Of a stretch of DNA of 64,000 nucleotides, positions 47,861 to 56,632 are shown in pieces. This DNA is from Cyclobacterium xiamenense. GTDB lineage: Bacteria > Bacteroidota > Bacteroidia > Cytophagales > Cyclobacteriaceae. The stretch lies in assembly GCF_009467825.1 (NCBI RefSeq), contig NZ_WIOK01000021.1:1-64000 (forward strand). Direction: 5' to 3'. A program made the position numbers and the translations under genes. The notes below the pieces were generated by a model. It saw only the letters and a list, made by a program, of their open reading frames with translations, had not been told where the DNA came from and did no database searches. Position 1 is the first letter of the stretch; each line of letters begins with the position of its first letter.

Positions 47861-48886
47861 ATGAAAAACCAGCGGAAAATCGATCGTTGCCTGAATTGTG
47901 GCCGAAGTCTGCCAGACTTTGAAAACTATTGCCCCGACTGCGGTCAGGAAAACAAGGACCAAAAGGTACCGGTAGGGGTGTTTTTGGAAGAACTGATTAC
48001 AAGTCTCTTTAGTTTTGACGGAAAATTCATTCGCACACTTGGGGTTTTTCTTTTCAAGCCGGGTACGTTGACCCGTTCATTCAACTCCGGCCAACGAAAA
48101 AAATACACCCACCCGATTCGTCTGTACCTGATCTTTTCCCTTTTTTACTTCTTCATTATCGGTTTTATCATCCCAAAGGACATGGTGGATCGTATTCTCA
48201 CCTCTCGGGAGATTTCGGCATCCGAAGAAATCCAGCAGGAAATTGAAGATAAAATTTCCGAATCGGAACGGGAAGAATTGACGAAGCTCCAACAAGCCGT
48301 AATAAAGGAAATTCCAAACACAAACCCGGATCATTCAGACAGTGTAGCCAACACGCTTTCCTGGAAAGAACTTCGGTTTTTATCCATTGACCCGGAGGTA
48401 AGCGTAGAAACCTTTTCGGACACCCTGGAAAAAAGCGCCTACGCCTTTGATTTGGGATTCAGTGCCGAAAAACGGCGGGCTTTCATCGCCAATTCCAACC
48501 TGTTTGTTTCCCAATCGGTAAAAAACCTACCATTGATGATGCTGGTTCTTCTGCCAATCTTTGCACTTTTTGTACATGTTTTGTACAGCAAGCGGCAGCA
48601 TTTTTACATCGAAAACCTAATTTTGGGATTTCACCTGCATGCCTTTGCCTATGCGTTATACGGATTGGTCATTCTTATTAATCATACTTTCAGTATTCAA
48701 AACAATTGGCTTGCGGAAATCGCCTTTGTCCTGGTAACGACGTATGCCTACGTCGCGATCCTACGTCTATTCAAACAACACTGGTTTCGAACCCTAATCA
48801 AATTTTGGGTGTTGGGGATCGGTTATTTCTTGGTACTGCTTGCCGGAATGGGCCTTGAGCTGTATCTTTCCTTACTTTTGCTCTGA
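47861..48886 (+). CDS. DUF3667-family membrane protein with zinc ribbon
   Basis: A 341-residue inner-membrane protein of unknown function. The N-terminal zinc ribbon has four cysteines (10, 13, 24, 27) in a CxxC-CxxC pair. The DUF3667 core (FDGKFIRTLGVFLFKPGTLTRSF, then RKKYTHPIRLYLIFSLFYFF) follows. A soluble acidic, helical insertion lies between the first helix and a group of about four C-terminal helices. It appears monocistronic and converges on the lyase gene at 48895 (8-base gap). Confidence 0.85.
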   Translation: MKNQRKIDRCLNCGRSLPDFENYCPDCGQENKDQKVPVGVFLEELITSLFSFDGKFIRTLGVFLFKPGTLTRSFNSGQRKKYTHPIRLYLIFSLFYFFIIGFIIPKDMVDRILTSREISASEEIQQEIEDKISESEREELTKLQQAVIKEIPNTNPDHSDSVANTLSWKELRFLSIDPEVSVETFSDTLEKSAYAFDLGFSAEKRRAFIANSNLFVSQSVKNLPLMMLVLLPIFALFVHVLYSKRQHFYIENLILGFHLHAFAYALYGLVILINHTFSIQNNWLAEIAFVLVTTYAYVAILRLFKQHWFRTLIKFWVLGIGYFLVLLAGMGLELYLSLLLL

Positions 48887-48894
48887 TGCAGCCA

Positions 48895-49947
48895 TTATTC
48901 CTGCTTGTACGTGGATAACAGCGCACAAAGGGGGTAGTTGCAGGCACCGACACGGTATTTGGGATCAAAGAATCCGGCCATTGCCATGGTTTCGTAGGAT
49001 TTTTTCGGGTCATATGCCACGCCAGGTTGGTATTTTTCTATTCCGGCAGCCGCCCGCTCCCGATCTAATTTCACCTTGGTATTATTCCACTGCCGGTAAA
49101 CTTCCTTCCCTTTGGCATAGGGGATGACGTAGTCCAGCGAACGGGCAACGGAAGCTCCCGATGGAGTTTCAAAATGAAAAAAAGCTCTTCCTGTCCCTGG
49201 GGTTTCTTTTTCAAGGGAAATGAAAAATTGTAAAAGTGGCTTTAAGCCACTTACATGGTAACTAAGTGCGTCCCGCTGGCGAATATCTACGCTTGTCCCG
49301 TCCGAAAAAAGGGCCTTTTCCAGGTAATGACGGGTCCGGGCCTCCGCCCAGGCAAGCAGCGTTTCGTCTTCGACCAGGATTCCAATGGTACCTACCAGAT
49401 TGATACGCTTGGTTTCCCAGTTGTTTAACGGCACCCGATCGTTACCGATTTCGGCATCAGCGATCGTTTTCAGCCATTTCTCCAAAACAACTTTTTCTTG
49501 TGGGTTTAGGTGAGGTTTTAGAAAAAAATAGGAATAGACAACGGGGAGCAATTTGTTTTCATTAATGGGGTTGCCAGTGGCCGTAAGGGTTTTAGCCCAG
49601 CTAAGGCTGAAATCCCGCATTTTCTCGAAACTATGTTCGTCCGCAAACAGGGCATAATGCCAGTAAAAAAGCGCCATTTTGTCCATGTCTTCCAAATGCA
49701 GTAAGGTCTCCACTCGGGCGGGGTTATTGTCCAGCAGTCCCTCGTAGCGAATCTCGGCAGTTGGGTTGGGATTATCCAGCCGGATTGCCGACCATTCCTG
49801 TTCCAACTGATGTCGAAGCCCTGCTAACTCCCCGGCTTGTGCCAATTCTCGGATGGCTGCCGGATGGACAAGGGTACTAAATTCGGTGGAAATACCGCTA
49901 AGGGGAAACCAGCCAGGTGTAAATAAAAAAAGCAAAATCAAGGTCAT
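48895..49947 (-). CDS. Exported alginate lyase-superfamily protein (copy 2), downstream of AraC regulator
   Basis: A 350-residue protein with a short signal sequence (residues 1-20). The helical toroid core has the NNWETKR motif near residue 172 and SDGTSVDIRQRDALSYHVSG, corresponding to the catalytic Asn and Tyr/His blocks of alginate_lyase-type enzymes. It is more divergent from copy 1 than a recent duplicate would be. It starts 29 bases after the AraC-regulator stop codon, so the two are likely co-transcribed, which ties its expression to the sugar signal sensed by that regulator. Confidence 0.78.
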   Translation of the reverse strand: MTLILLFLFTPGWFPLSGISTEFSTLVHPAAIRELAQAGELAGLRHQLEQEWSAIRLDNPNPTAEIRYEGLLDNNPARVETLLHLEDMDKMALFYWHYALFADEHSFEKMRDFSLSWAKTLTATGNPINENKLLPVVYSYFFLKPHLNPQEKVVLEKWLKTIADAEIGNDRVPLNNWETKRINLVGTIGILVEDETLLAWAEARTRHYLEKALFSDGTSVDIRQRDALSYHVSGLKPLLQFFISLEKETPGTGRAFFHFETPSGASVARSLDYVIPYAKGKEVYRQWNNTKVKLDRERAAAGIEKYQPGVAYDPKKSYETMAMAGFFDPKYRVGACNYPLCALLSTYKQE

Positions 49948-49976
49948 GGTATGAATATACAGGTTTCGGAAACAAT

Positions 49977-50852
49977 TTATCCATAGCGTTGCAGAAAATC
50001 TTTCTTGTAGCTCATCGGGGTCATCTTCATCTTTTCCTTAAATTGTTTGTTGAAATTGGACAGCGTATGAAAGCCACATTCGTAGCTGATCTCACTGATA
50101 TTGATGTTTTCCCGCTGCAGCAATTTGCAGGCATGCCCGATACGAACCTCCGACAAAAAGTCGGAAAAGGACTTGTTCATTCGGGATTTAAAATACCTGG
50201 AAAACGAACTGCTACTCATATTGATTAGCCCAGCTACCTCTTCCAGTTTTACCGGGCGTTGAAAATGATCCATGACAAAAGCATATACGGTACTCATTCG
50301 GTCCTTTTCTGATTCTTTGTTGGTGTTCATGTATCCTGCCCGTACGATAGGCTGCACCTCAGTAGAGCGGGCTATGCGTAGCAAAATCTCCAACAGCCCA
50401 ATAATCCGGTCCAATCCGTCCTTTTGTACCAGAGAAGCAAGCAAGGGTCTGAGTTCCTCATTGGTCGCTCCTAAAATTTCCAGGCCCATGCCCGCTTTTT
50501 CGAGGAGTACACGTAATTCTCCAAATTCTTCCTTCTGCATCAGTTCCTTCCCAATAAAATTTTCCGGAAAGTAAACGACGATTCCTTCGGTCAGCAGGTC
50601 GCTTCCTTTCTCAAAATATTCCTGGTCATTCCGCCAGAGATGCGGCAGGTTTGGACCGGTAAACACCAGATCGTTTTCTTTAAAAACCCGCATGTCATCT
50701 CCGACAAAGCGTGTACCTCGCCCCTGTCTGACCCAAAATAACTGGTATTCCGGATGAAAGTGCCAGTTTTTGTCAAAATTGGCTGCTACCAGCTCCCTGA
50801 CCACAAAGGCGTTTTGTTCCGGAATGCGGGATTTTTGAAACGGCTTTTTCAA
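49977..50852 (-). CDS. AraC-family transcriptional regulator with cupin sensor domain
   Basis: A 291-residue DNA-binding regulator. The N-terminal cupin domain (about residues 20-130) has the HFHPEYQLFW metal/sugar-binding motif, GTRFVGDD and PHLWRND. Two C-terminal helix-turn-helix motifs follow (VKLEEVAGLINMSSSSFSRYFK and ISEISYECGFHTLSNFNKQFK). It is divergently transcribed from the ThuA/cupredoxin operon with a 155-base shared region that holds two direct repeats (50903-50938), the probable operator. The downstream lyase gene is likely in the same transcript. The inducer is unknown but is probably a sugar or an oxidised sugar. Confidence 0.92.
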   Translation of the reverse strand: MKKPFQKSRIPEQNAFVVRELVAANFDKNWHFHPEYQLFWVRQGRGTRFVGDDMRVFKENDLVFTGPNLPHLWRNDQEYFEKGSDLLTEGIVVYFPENFIGKELMQKEEFGELRVLLEKAGMGLEILGATNEELRPLLASLVQKDGLDRIIGLLEILLRIARSTEVQPIVRAGYMNTNKESEKDRMSTVYAFVMDHFQRPVKLEEVAGLINMSSSSFSRYFKSRMNKSFSDFLSEVRIGHACKLLQRENINISEISYECGFHTLSNFNKQFKEKMKMTPMSYKKDFLQRYG

Positions 50853-50902
50853 TGAGTAATAAATTTATGCGCGTATTTTGGCTAAACTACAATAAAAATG
50901 AC

Positions 50903-50938
50903 AAAAAACAGTAGGAATTAGGTAAAAAACAGTAAGAA
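50903..50938. promoter_or_regulatory. Direct repeats, probable AraC operator
   Basis: Two copies of AAAAAACAGTARGAA at 50903-50917 and 50924-50938 match at 14 of 15 bases. They are 21 bases apart, two helical turns, on one face of the helix, as for AraC-type half-site pairs. They lie between the divergent AraC gene and the ThuA-fusion gene. Confidence 0.6.
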
Positions 50939-51007
50939 ATACACTTATAAATTCCCCATATTCGTACTGTGAAAATACCAAACAATAGCACCCAAACACG
51001 AATTACC

Positions 51008-54000
51008 ATGAAACATTGTGGGTTAATCGCCATTGCCATCCTTTTCTGGATGGGCTGCGGTAACAAATCAACGGAAATTAGCCTTTCCGATGGCCCGAGA
51101 CGGGCAGAGATCCTTTTCCTTGGGCACGAAAGCACCCATCACAATTCCGAAAAGTTAATGCCGATGCTCGCCAGGCATTTGTTTCAAAAGGGCATCAACC
51201 TGACCTACACGGCCGATCCCGAAGACCTCAACGCAGAAAATCTCCGCCTGTACGATGGGCTGATGATCTACGCCAATCACGACGAAATCACCGCCGATCA
51301 GGAAAAAGCGTTAAAAAACTATGTGGAAGGCGGCAAGGCCCTCATTCCTATTCACAGCGCTTCCTTTTGTTTCCGGAATTCGGATTGGTTTGTCGAAACC
51401 GTTGGGGGACAGTTTTCGTCCCACGGTACCGGGGACTTTACCGCTACGATTGTCGATGGCACGCACCCGATAATGGAGGGAATCGAAGAATTTGAAACGT
51501 GGGACGAAACGTATGTTCATGCCCAACTGAACGAAGACATGACCGTGCTTATGGAGCGTGTGGATGGAGAGCACCGGGAACCGTACACCTGGGTACGTGA
51601 ACAGGGAAAGGGAAGGATATTCTACACTGCCTATGGCCACGACGAACGTACCTGGAGCCAGCCGCAATTTCAGGAGTTGGTGGCAAATGGGGTCCTATGG
51701 GCTATCGGCGATAACGTTGCGGCCCAGGTTGCGGCCTACGACATTCCGCAACCCGTGTTTGAAGATGCGGAAATTCCAAACTACGAAAACAGAGACCCTG
51801 CCCCCCGCTACCAGCTACCCCTATCCCCCGAGGAATCCATGAAGTTGGTACAGGTTCCGGTGGGCTTTGAATTGCAACTATTCGCTTCCGAGCCGGATAT
51901 CATCAATCCCATGGCCATGTGCTGGGATGAAAAGGGCCGGCTGTATGTGATTGAAACCACCGACTACCCCAACGAGGTTCGAAAAGAGGGTGGCAACGAC
52001 AAAATCAAAATGCTGGAAGATACGGACGGAGACGGCAAAGCCGATAAGGTTACCATTTTTGCCGATGGGTTAAACATTCCAACCAGCCTTGTCGCGGTAA
52101 ATGGTGGTATTTTGATTTCCATGGCACCCGATTTCGTCTTTTTAAAAGATACAGACGGGGACGGCAAAGCGGATGTAAAAGAAACCCTGATCACTGGCTG
52201 GGGCAAAAGCGACACCCATGCGGGCCCATCCAATCTCCGGTATGGATTTGATAATAAATTATGGGGTGTATTGGGCTATTCCGGATTCCGCGGAGAAATT
52301 GATGGCACTTCCTTTTCCTTTGGACAGGGTGTGTACCGTTTTGACCCTGATGGTACCGATTTTGAGTTTCTTGGAAATACCAGCAACAATACCTGGGGGT
52401 TGGGCTTCAGTGAGGAATTCAACGTGTTTATCTCCACCGCAAACGGGCAACACAGTGCCTACCTGGCCATGCCGCGCGAATACGTACGCAGACCGGTTCA
52501 CGGGGGTTCTGTCAACGCCGTCCATGGTATCGACAGTCATTACGACATGCCCCACCTAACGCCCTTTCTACGACAGGTGGATTGGCACGGTGGGTACACG
52601 GCCGCTGCAGGCCATCATTTGTATACCGCGCGAAACTTCCCCAAATCCTATTGGAACCGAGTGGCCTTTGTAGCGGAACCTACCGGAAGGGTGCTCCACA
52701 ATGCCATCATTGAAAAAGAGGGTTCCGGATTTCGGGAAAAAAACGGCTTTAATATATTGGCTAGTTCGGACGAATGGTTTTCACCGGTCCATGCAGAAGT
52801 GGGGCCGGATGGCGCCCTTTGGATTGCCGATTGGTACAATTTTATCATTCAGCATAATCCCACACCCAAGGGATTTGAAAATGGAGAAGGGAATGCCTAC
52901 ATCAATCCGCTGCGTGACGCCAAACACGGGAGAATCTACCGGATGGTGTACAAGGGCTCGGATTCGTACGAGGTGATGAACATCGATTCCGACCGGAATG
53001 CGGACCTGATAGCCGGACTGAAAAGTAATAACATGTTCTGGCGCATGACGGCCCAGCGCCTAATCGTTGAAAACCAGAAAACGGATTTGATACCAGAACT
53101 TTTGAAACTGGTCGACGATCCTTCCGTTGACGAAATCGGTCTGAATAGTCCGGCGGTGCATGCCCTGTGGGCACTGCATGGGATTGGTGCGCTGGATGGC
53201 TCCAACCAATCGGTAAACGAGGTAGTAGCCAGGGCTTTGAAACACCCGGCAGCTGGCGTCCGAAAAAACGCCTTACAGGTATTACCGCGCAATTCGGCTA
53301 GTTTGGAAGCGGTACTCGCCACCGATGTACTGAAGGACCCGGATTTGAACACCCGTAAAACCGCATTTTTGGCCCTGGCCGATATGCCCAGTTCAGAAAC
53401 GGCTTCAAACCTACTGCTGACCTCGGCTGACGCGGCCGACAATGGAGCGGACCCTTACCTGCCACAGGCGATTTTCGCCTCGGTGCTTTCGCACCCGCAG
53501 TCCTTTGAAAATCTTTCGGCAAGCTTGCTGGACCCCAACAAGCCGGATTCCCTGCTTTCCCTGAGCGAGCGGGTGTCCAAAAGCCTGGTGTCGGAACAAT
53601 ACAGCCTGGACCGACGGGCAGGCATCCCCTACCCTCCGGAAGTTGTGGGAAAAGAGCTACACCTGCAAGCGACGCTTAGTAAAGCAGATGAACCCCTGGA
53701 AGGAATTATCGTGGCTCAGGGAAACAGCACCAATGGTTACAGCCTGTATATTCAAAACAACCGCATAAATTGGCTGGTCCGCCAAGATGGGAAAAGCTAT
53801 CAGGCAAGTAGCGGGACCGGTCTCCCCGCTCAACAATTCGTGCTCAACGCCAGCCTCCTGCAGGATGGAGCGATGGTCCTGAGCATCGATGACCGTCAAG
53901 TGGGCACGGCAAAGGCAGCCGGACTATTCGATCAGGAACTGGAACCAAATCGTGTTCGTATCGGCCATGATAACATGGGCTCCGATCAGGTAGGTACCTA

Positions 54001-54508
54001 TCCGGACCGCTTTTATTTCCGGGGAAGGATGAACAGCCGGGCATCTCATCTAAACCTAAAAATTCCTGCCGAAAAGACAGGTACAAGCGGGTCGATGGCT
54101 TCTTCAGAAAGCTCAACCCAGGGATCCGCAGGTGCGGTGACCATAAAAATGGGAGTAATCCAGCACGAAATGAAATTTGATAAGCCCAGTTTTACCGTGA
54201 AGGCCGGACAGCAGGTGACCATTGATTTCACCAACGACGACTTCATGCAACACAACCTGCTGGTTGGAAAGGCAGGCAGCCTGGAGACCATCGGAAAAGC
54301 AGCCGACGAACTGGCGCGCGATCCCAATGGCGTTACGATGAATTTTGTTCCCAAAATTCCGGAAGTACTCGCTTCCACCCCTTTGGTAAACCCGGAAACC
54401 AGCGAAAGTCTGGTATTCACGGCTCCCAATGAACCCGGTGAATATCCGTATCTCTGTACGGTTCCTGGACACTGGCGAATCATGAATGGCATCATGATCG
54501 TAGAATAA
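51008..54508 (+). CDS. ThuA / propeller / HEAT / LamG-like / cupredoxin fusion lipoprotein
   Basis: A 1166-residue exported protein with five domains. The lipoprotein signal ends in FWMGCG near residue 17, and I prefer the ATG at 51008 to an upstream GTG at 50969. Residues about 30-230 are a ThuA domain (LFLGHESTHHN, IHSASFCFRN). The sugar-dehydrogenase-like propeller covers about 278-650, with DTDGDGKADK calcium-type segments and NAVHGIDSHYDMPHL. HEAT-like repeats follow (660-865), then a jelly-roll like the DUF1080/LamG fold (880-1017). The end is a plastocyanin/azurin domain with all four type-1 copper ligands: His1082 (MQHNLL), Cys1150 (LCTVPG), His1155 and Met1159. It replaces the cytochrome c of the related protein at 36016. 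ThuA is linked to 3-keto-disaccharide use in rhizobia. An epimerase gene follows after 24 bases. Confidence 0.88.
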   Translation: MKHCGLIAIAILFWMGCGNKSTEISLSDGPRRAEILFLGHESTHHNSEKLMPMLARHLFQKGINLTYTADPEDLNAENLRLYDGLMIYANHDEITADQEKALKNYVEGGKALIPIHSASFCFRNSDWFVETVGGQFSSHGTGDFTATIVDGTHPIMEGIEEFETWDETYVHAQLNEDMTVLMERVDGEHREPYTWVREQGKGRIFYTAYGHDERTWSQPQFQELVANGVLWAIGDNVAAQVAAYDIPQPVFEDAEIPNYENRDPAPRYQLPLSPEESMKLVQVPVGFELQLFASEPDIINPMAMCWDEKGRLYVIETTDYPNEVRKEGGNDKIKMLEDTDGDGKADKVTIFADGLNIPTSLVAVNGGILISMAPDFVFLKDTDGDGKADVKETLITGWGKSDTHAGPSNLRYGFDNKLWGVLGYSGFRGEIDGTSFSFGQGVYRFDPDGTDFEFLGNTSNNTWGLGFSEEFNVFISTANGQHSAYLAMPREYVRRPVHGGSVNAVHGIDSHYDMPHLTPFLRQVDWHGGYTAAAGHHLYTARNFPKSYWNRVAFVAEPTGRVLHNAIIEKEGSGFREKNGFNILASSDEWFSPVHAEVGPDGALWIADWYNFIIQHNPTPKGFENGEGNAYINPLRDAKHGRIYRMVYKGSDSYEVMNIDSDRNADLIAGLKSNNMFWRMTAQRLIVENQKTDLIPELLKLVDDPSVDEIGLNSPAVHALWALHGIGALDGSNQSVNEVVARALKHPAAGVRKNALQVLPRNSASLEAVLATDVLKDPDLNTRKTAFLALADMPSSETASNLLLTSADAADNGADPYLPQAIFASVLSHPQSFENLSASLLDPNKPDSLLSLSERVSKSLVSEQYSLDRRAGIPYPPEVVGKELHLQATLSKADEPLEGIIVAQGNSTNGYSLYIQNNRINWLVRQDGKSYQASSGTGLPAQQFVLNASLLQDGAMVLSIDDRQVGTAKAAGLFDQELEPNRVRIGHDNMGSDQVGTYPDRFYFRGRMNSRASHLNLKIPAEKTGTSGSMASSESSTQGSAGAVTIKMGVIQHEMKFDKPSFTVKAGQQVTIDFTNDDFMQHNLLVGKAGSLETIGKAADELARDPNGVTMNFVPKIPEVLASTPLVNPETSESLVFTAPNEPGEYPYLCTVPGHWRIMNGIMIVE

Positions 54509-54532
54509 GGATTTTTCATTAATCGAAACACA

Positions 54533-55393
54533 ATGGCGTTAGATATTAAACTGGGAGTCAGTACCTGGCTGTGGACGTCTCCGTTCCAGACAGAGACGAT
54601 CTCCCTTTTTCCAAAAATCAAACAAATGGGCTACGATGCGGTGGAGATTCCCGTGGAAGACCCTTCAGTAATCGATGGCAAAACGGTAAAGCAGGCACTG
54701 GAAGACAACGGATTGCATCCCATTGTATGCGGCGCCTTTGGCCCAAGCAGAGATTTGACCCACGAGGATCCTTCCTACCACCAAACGAGTCTGGATTACA
54801 TCCAACAATGCCTGGATTTGAGCGTGGAAGTAGGTGCCGAATTTGTTGCAGGACCCATGTATTCCTCCGTTGGAAAGGCCCGCTTGGTCTCTCCCGAACA
54901 AAAAAAGGTGGAATGGGACAGGGCGGTATCCAATCTCTACAAGGTGTGCGTGATGGCAGAAAAAGCCGGTCAGAAAATAGCATTGGAGGCCCTTAACCGG
55001 TTTGAAACCGATTTGATCAATACCACGGAAGAACTCATGCGGCTGATTGGCGACATCAACCACCCGGCTGCACGGGTGCTGCTGGACGGTTTTCACATGA
55101 ACATCGAGGAGCCAAATATCGAAAAGGCCATTTTGCAGGCTGGCGATAAGCTGCTTCACGTGCAAGTATCGGAGAACTACCGGGGAACCCCCGGCACCGG
55201 TCAAACCCGCTGGGAAGATTACAAACGAGGACTGGAGAAAGTAAACTACAAGGGGACCATTACGATCGAAAGTTTTACTCCGGAGATCAAAGAATTAGCC
55301 GGCGCGGTTTGCATCTGGAAGCCGCTGGCAAGCAGCCAGGATGCCTTTGCCTCTGATGGATTCCGTTTCCTGAGGGAATGGGCCAGCTCCTAA
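54533..55393 (+). CDS. Sugar phosphate isomerase/epimerase-like TIM barrel (D-psicose/tagatose 3-epimerase-like)
   Basis: A cytoplasmic 286-residue TIM-barrel enzyme. Metal ligands of the ketose 3-epimerase group are visible: Glu in LEALNRFE, Asp in LLDGFHMNIEE, His in LLHVQVSENYRGTPGTG and the final Glu in TIESFTP. LGVSTWLWT opens the barrel. Known relatives interconvert ketohexoses at C3. In 3-keto-sugar pathways related barrels catalyse epimerisation or beta-elimination, so the role here may be on a 3-keto intermediate. It lies 24 bases after the ThuA-fusion gene and 36 bases before a Gfo/Idh/MocA gene in one operon. No signal peptide was seen. Confidence 0.88.
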   Translation: MALDIKLGVSTWLWTSPFQTETISLFPKIKQMGYDAVEIPVEDPSVIDGKTVKQALEDNGLHPIVCGAFGPSRDLTHEDPSYHQTSLDYIQQCLDLSVEVGAEFVAGPMYSSVGKARLVSPEQKKVEWDRAVSNLYKVCVMAEKAGQKIALEALNRFETDLINTTEELMRLIGDINHPAARVLLDGFHMNIEEPNIEKAILQAGDKLLHVQVSENYRGTPGTGQTRWEDYKRGLEKVNYKGTITIESFTPEIKELAGAVCIWKPLASSQDAFASDGFRFLREWASS

Positions 55394-55429
55394 AATATTC
55401 CAATTGCATCACCATAAATTTTACCTATT

Positions 55430-56545
55430 ATGACCCATAAAAAACTCAATATCGCCATCATCGGGCTTGGATTTGGCGCAGAATTTATCCCCATCTACCG
55501 GAAACACCCCGGGGCCAATATGTATGCCATCTGTCAGCGAAACGAAGCAAAACTCAACGAAATCGGCGATGCATTCGGTATCGAAAAACGGTATACCGAT
55601 TACGATGAATTGCTAAAGGATCCGGACATTGATGCCGTCCATATCAACACGCCCATTCAGGCACACGCCGAGCAATCCCTCAAAGCATTGCGGGCCGGAA
55701 AGCACGTAGCCTGCACCGTGCCCATGGCTACCACAGTCGAAGAATGTCGGCAAATTGTAGAGGAAACGGAGAAATCCGGCCTGACCTACATGATGATGGA
55801 GACGGTTATCTATAGCCGGGAATTTCTTTTTGTCAAGGAAATGTACGAAAAAGGCGAAATGGGCAAGTTGCAATTTCTTCGTGCCAGTCATCAGCAGGAA
55901 ATGGCCGGGTGGCCTGGGTACTGGGAAGGCTTACCCCCCATGCATTACGCCACGCACTGCGTAGGTCCCGTTTTGGCGCTGGCTAAAGGGCAAGCAGAAT
56001 ACGTATCCTGCTTTGGTTCGGGTAGAATTGACGAAAACCTAATCGAAAAATACGGCTCGCCCTTCGCCATCGAAACCTGCCATATCAAACTGAAAGATTC
56101 CGATCTGTCCGCTGAGGTTACCCGCTCACTGTTCAACACAGCCCGGCAATACCGGGAAAGCTTTGACGCGTACGGTTCGGAGAAATCCTTCGAATGGACG
56201 CTGATTGAACACGAGGATCCCGTCGTTCATACCGGTGAAAAGCCAGAACGAGTGAAAGTACCGGACTATGCCCACTTACTACCGGAAGAAATTTCCTCCT
56301 TCACGACCGCGGGCGTATACGACTCGGACGATAACCAACACCTATCCTTTATTCAAGGTGCAGGGCATGGTGGTTCGCACCCGCATTTGGTTCACGAATT
56401 TGTCACCGCATTGCAGGAAGGACGGGCGCCTTATCCCGATGCCCGCCAATCGGCAAACATCACGTGCGTGGGGATTTTGGCGCACGAATCCGCCATGAAA
56501 GGCGGCGCCATCATCCCGCTCCCTGCATTTACGCTCAACAGTTAG
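55430..56545 (+). CDS. Cytoplasmic Gfo/Idh/MocA oxidoreductase, ThuB-like context
   Basis: A 371-residue NAD(P)-dependent oxidoreductase without a signal peptide. The Rossmann motif IAIIGLGFGAEFIP is at about 8-21. The segment AGKHVACTVPMATT stands where relatives have the EKP motif, so the usual catalytic-region lysine is replaced (Thr-Val-Pro). In ThuAB systems the Gfo/Idh partner oxidises disaccharides to 3-keto forms; the ThuA-domain gene two positions upstream makes this a reasonable guess. It is the last gene before the terminator at 56582-56612. Confidence 0.87.
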   Translation: MTHKKLNIAIIGLGFGAEFIPIYRKHPGANMYAICQRNEAKLNEIGDAFGIEKRYTDYDELLKDPDIDAVHINTPIQAHAEQSLKALRAGKHVACTVPMATTVEECRQIVEETEKSGLTYMMMETVIYSREFLFVKEMYEKGEMGKLQFLRASHQQEMAGWPGYWEGLPPMHYATHCVGPVLALAKGQAEYVSCFGSGRIDENLIEKYGSPFAIETCHIKLKDSDLSAEVTRSLFNTARQYRESFDAYGSEKSFEWTLIEHEDPVVHTGEKPERVKVPDYAHLLPEEISSFTTAGVYDSDDNQHLSFIQGAGHGGSHPHLVHEFVTALQEGRAPYPDARQSANITCVGILAHESAMKGGAIIPLPAFTLNS

Positions 56546-56581
56546 GTGGAGAAAAGCTATTTCCTTTCCTAACCAACCCTC

Positions 56582-56612
56582 AACCCGGAATACTTGAATT
56601 CCGGGTTTTTTT
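56582..56612 (+). terminator. Rho-independent terminator of the ThuA-fusion operon
   Basis: A perfect 10-bp stem AACCCGGAAT/ATTCCGGGTT (56582-56591 and 56598-56607) with a 6-base loop, followed by seven T that begin inside the stem end. It lies 36 bases after the Gfo/Idh/MocA stop and 20 bases before the converging FAD/FeS gene. Confidence 0.88.
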
Positions 56613-56632
56613 GTGCATAAAGGCGCAGCTCA

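Noticed and set aside
54046-54621. 191-codon minus-strand open frame
   Set aside because: Antisense to the cupredoxin domain and the beginning of the epimerase gene; no motif.
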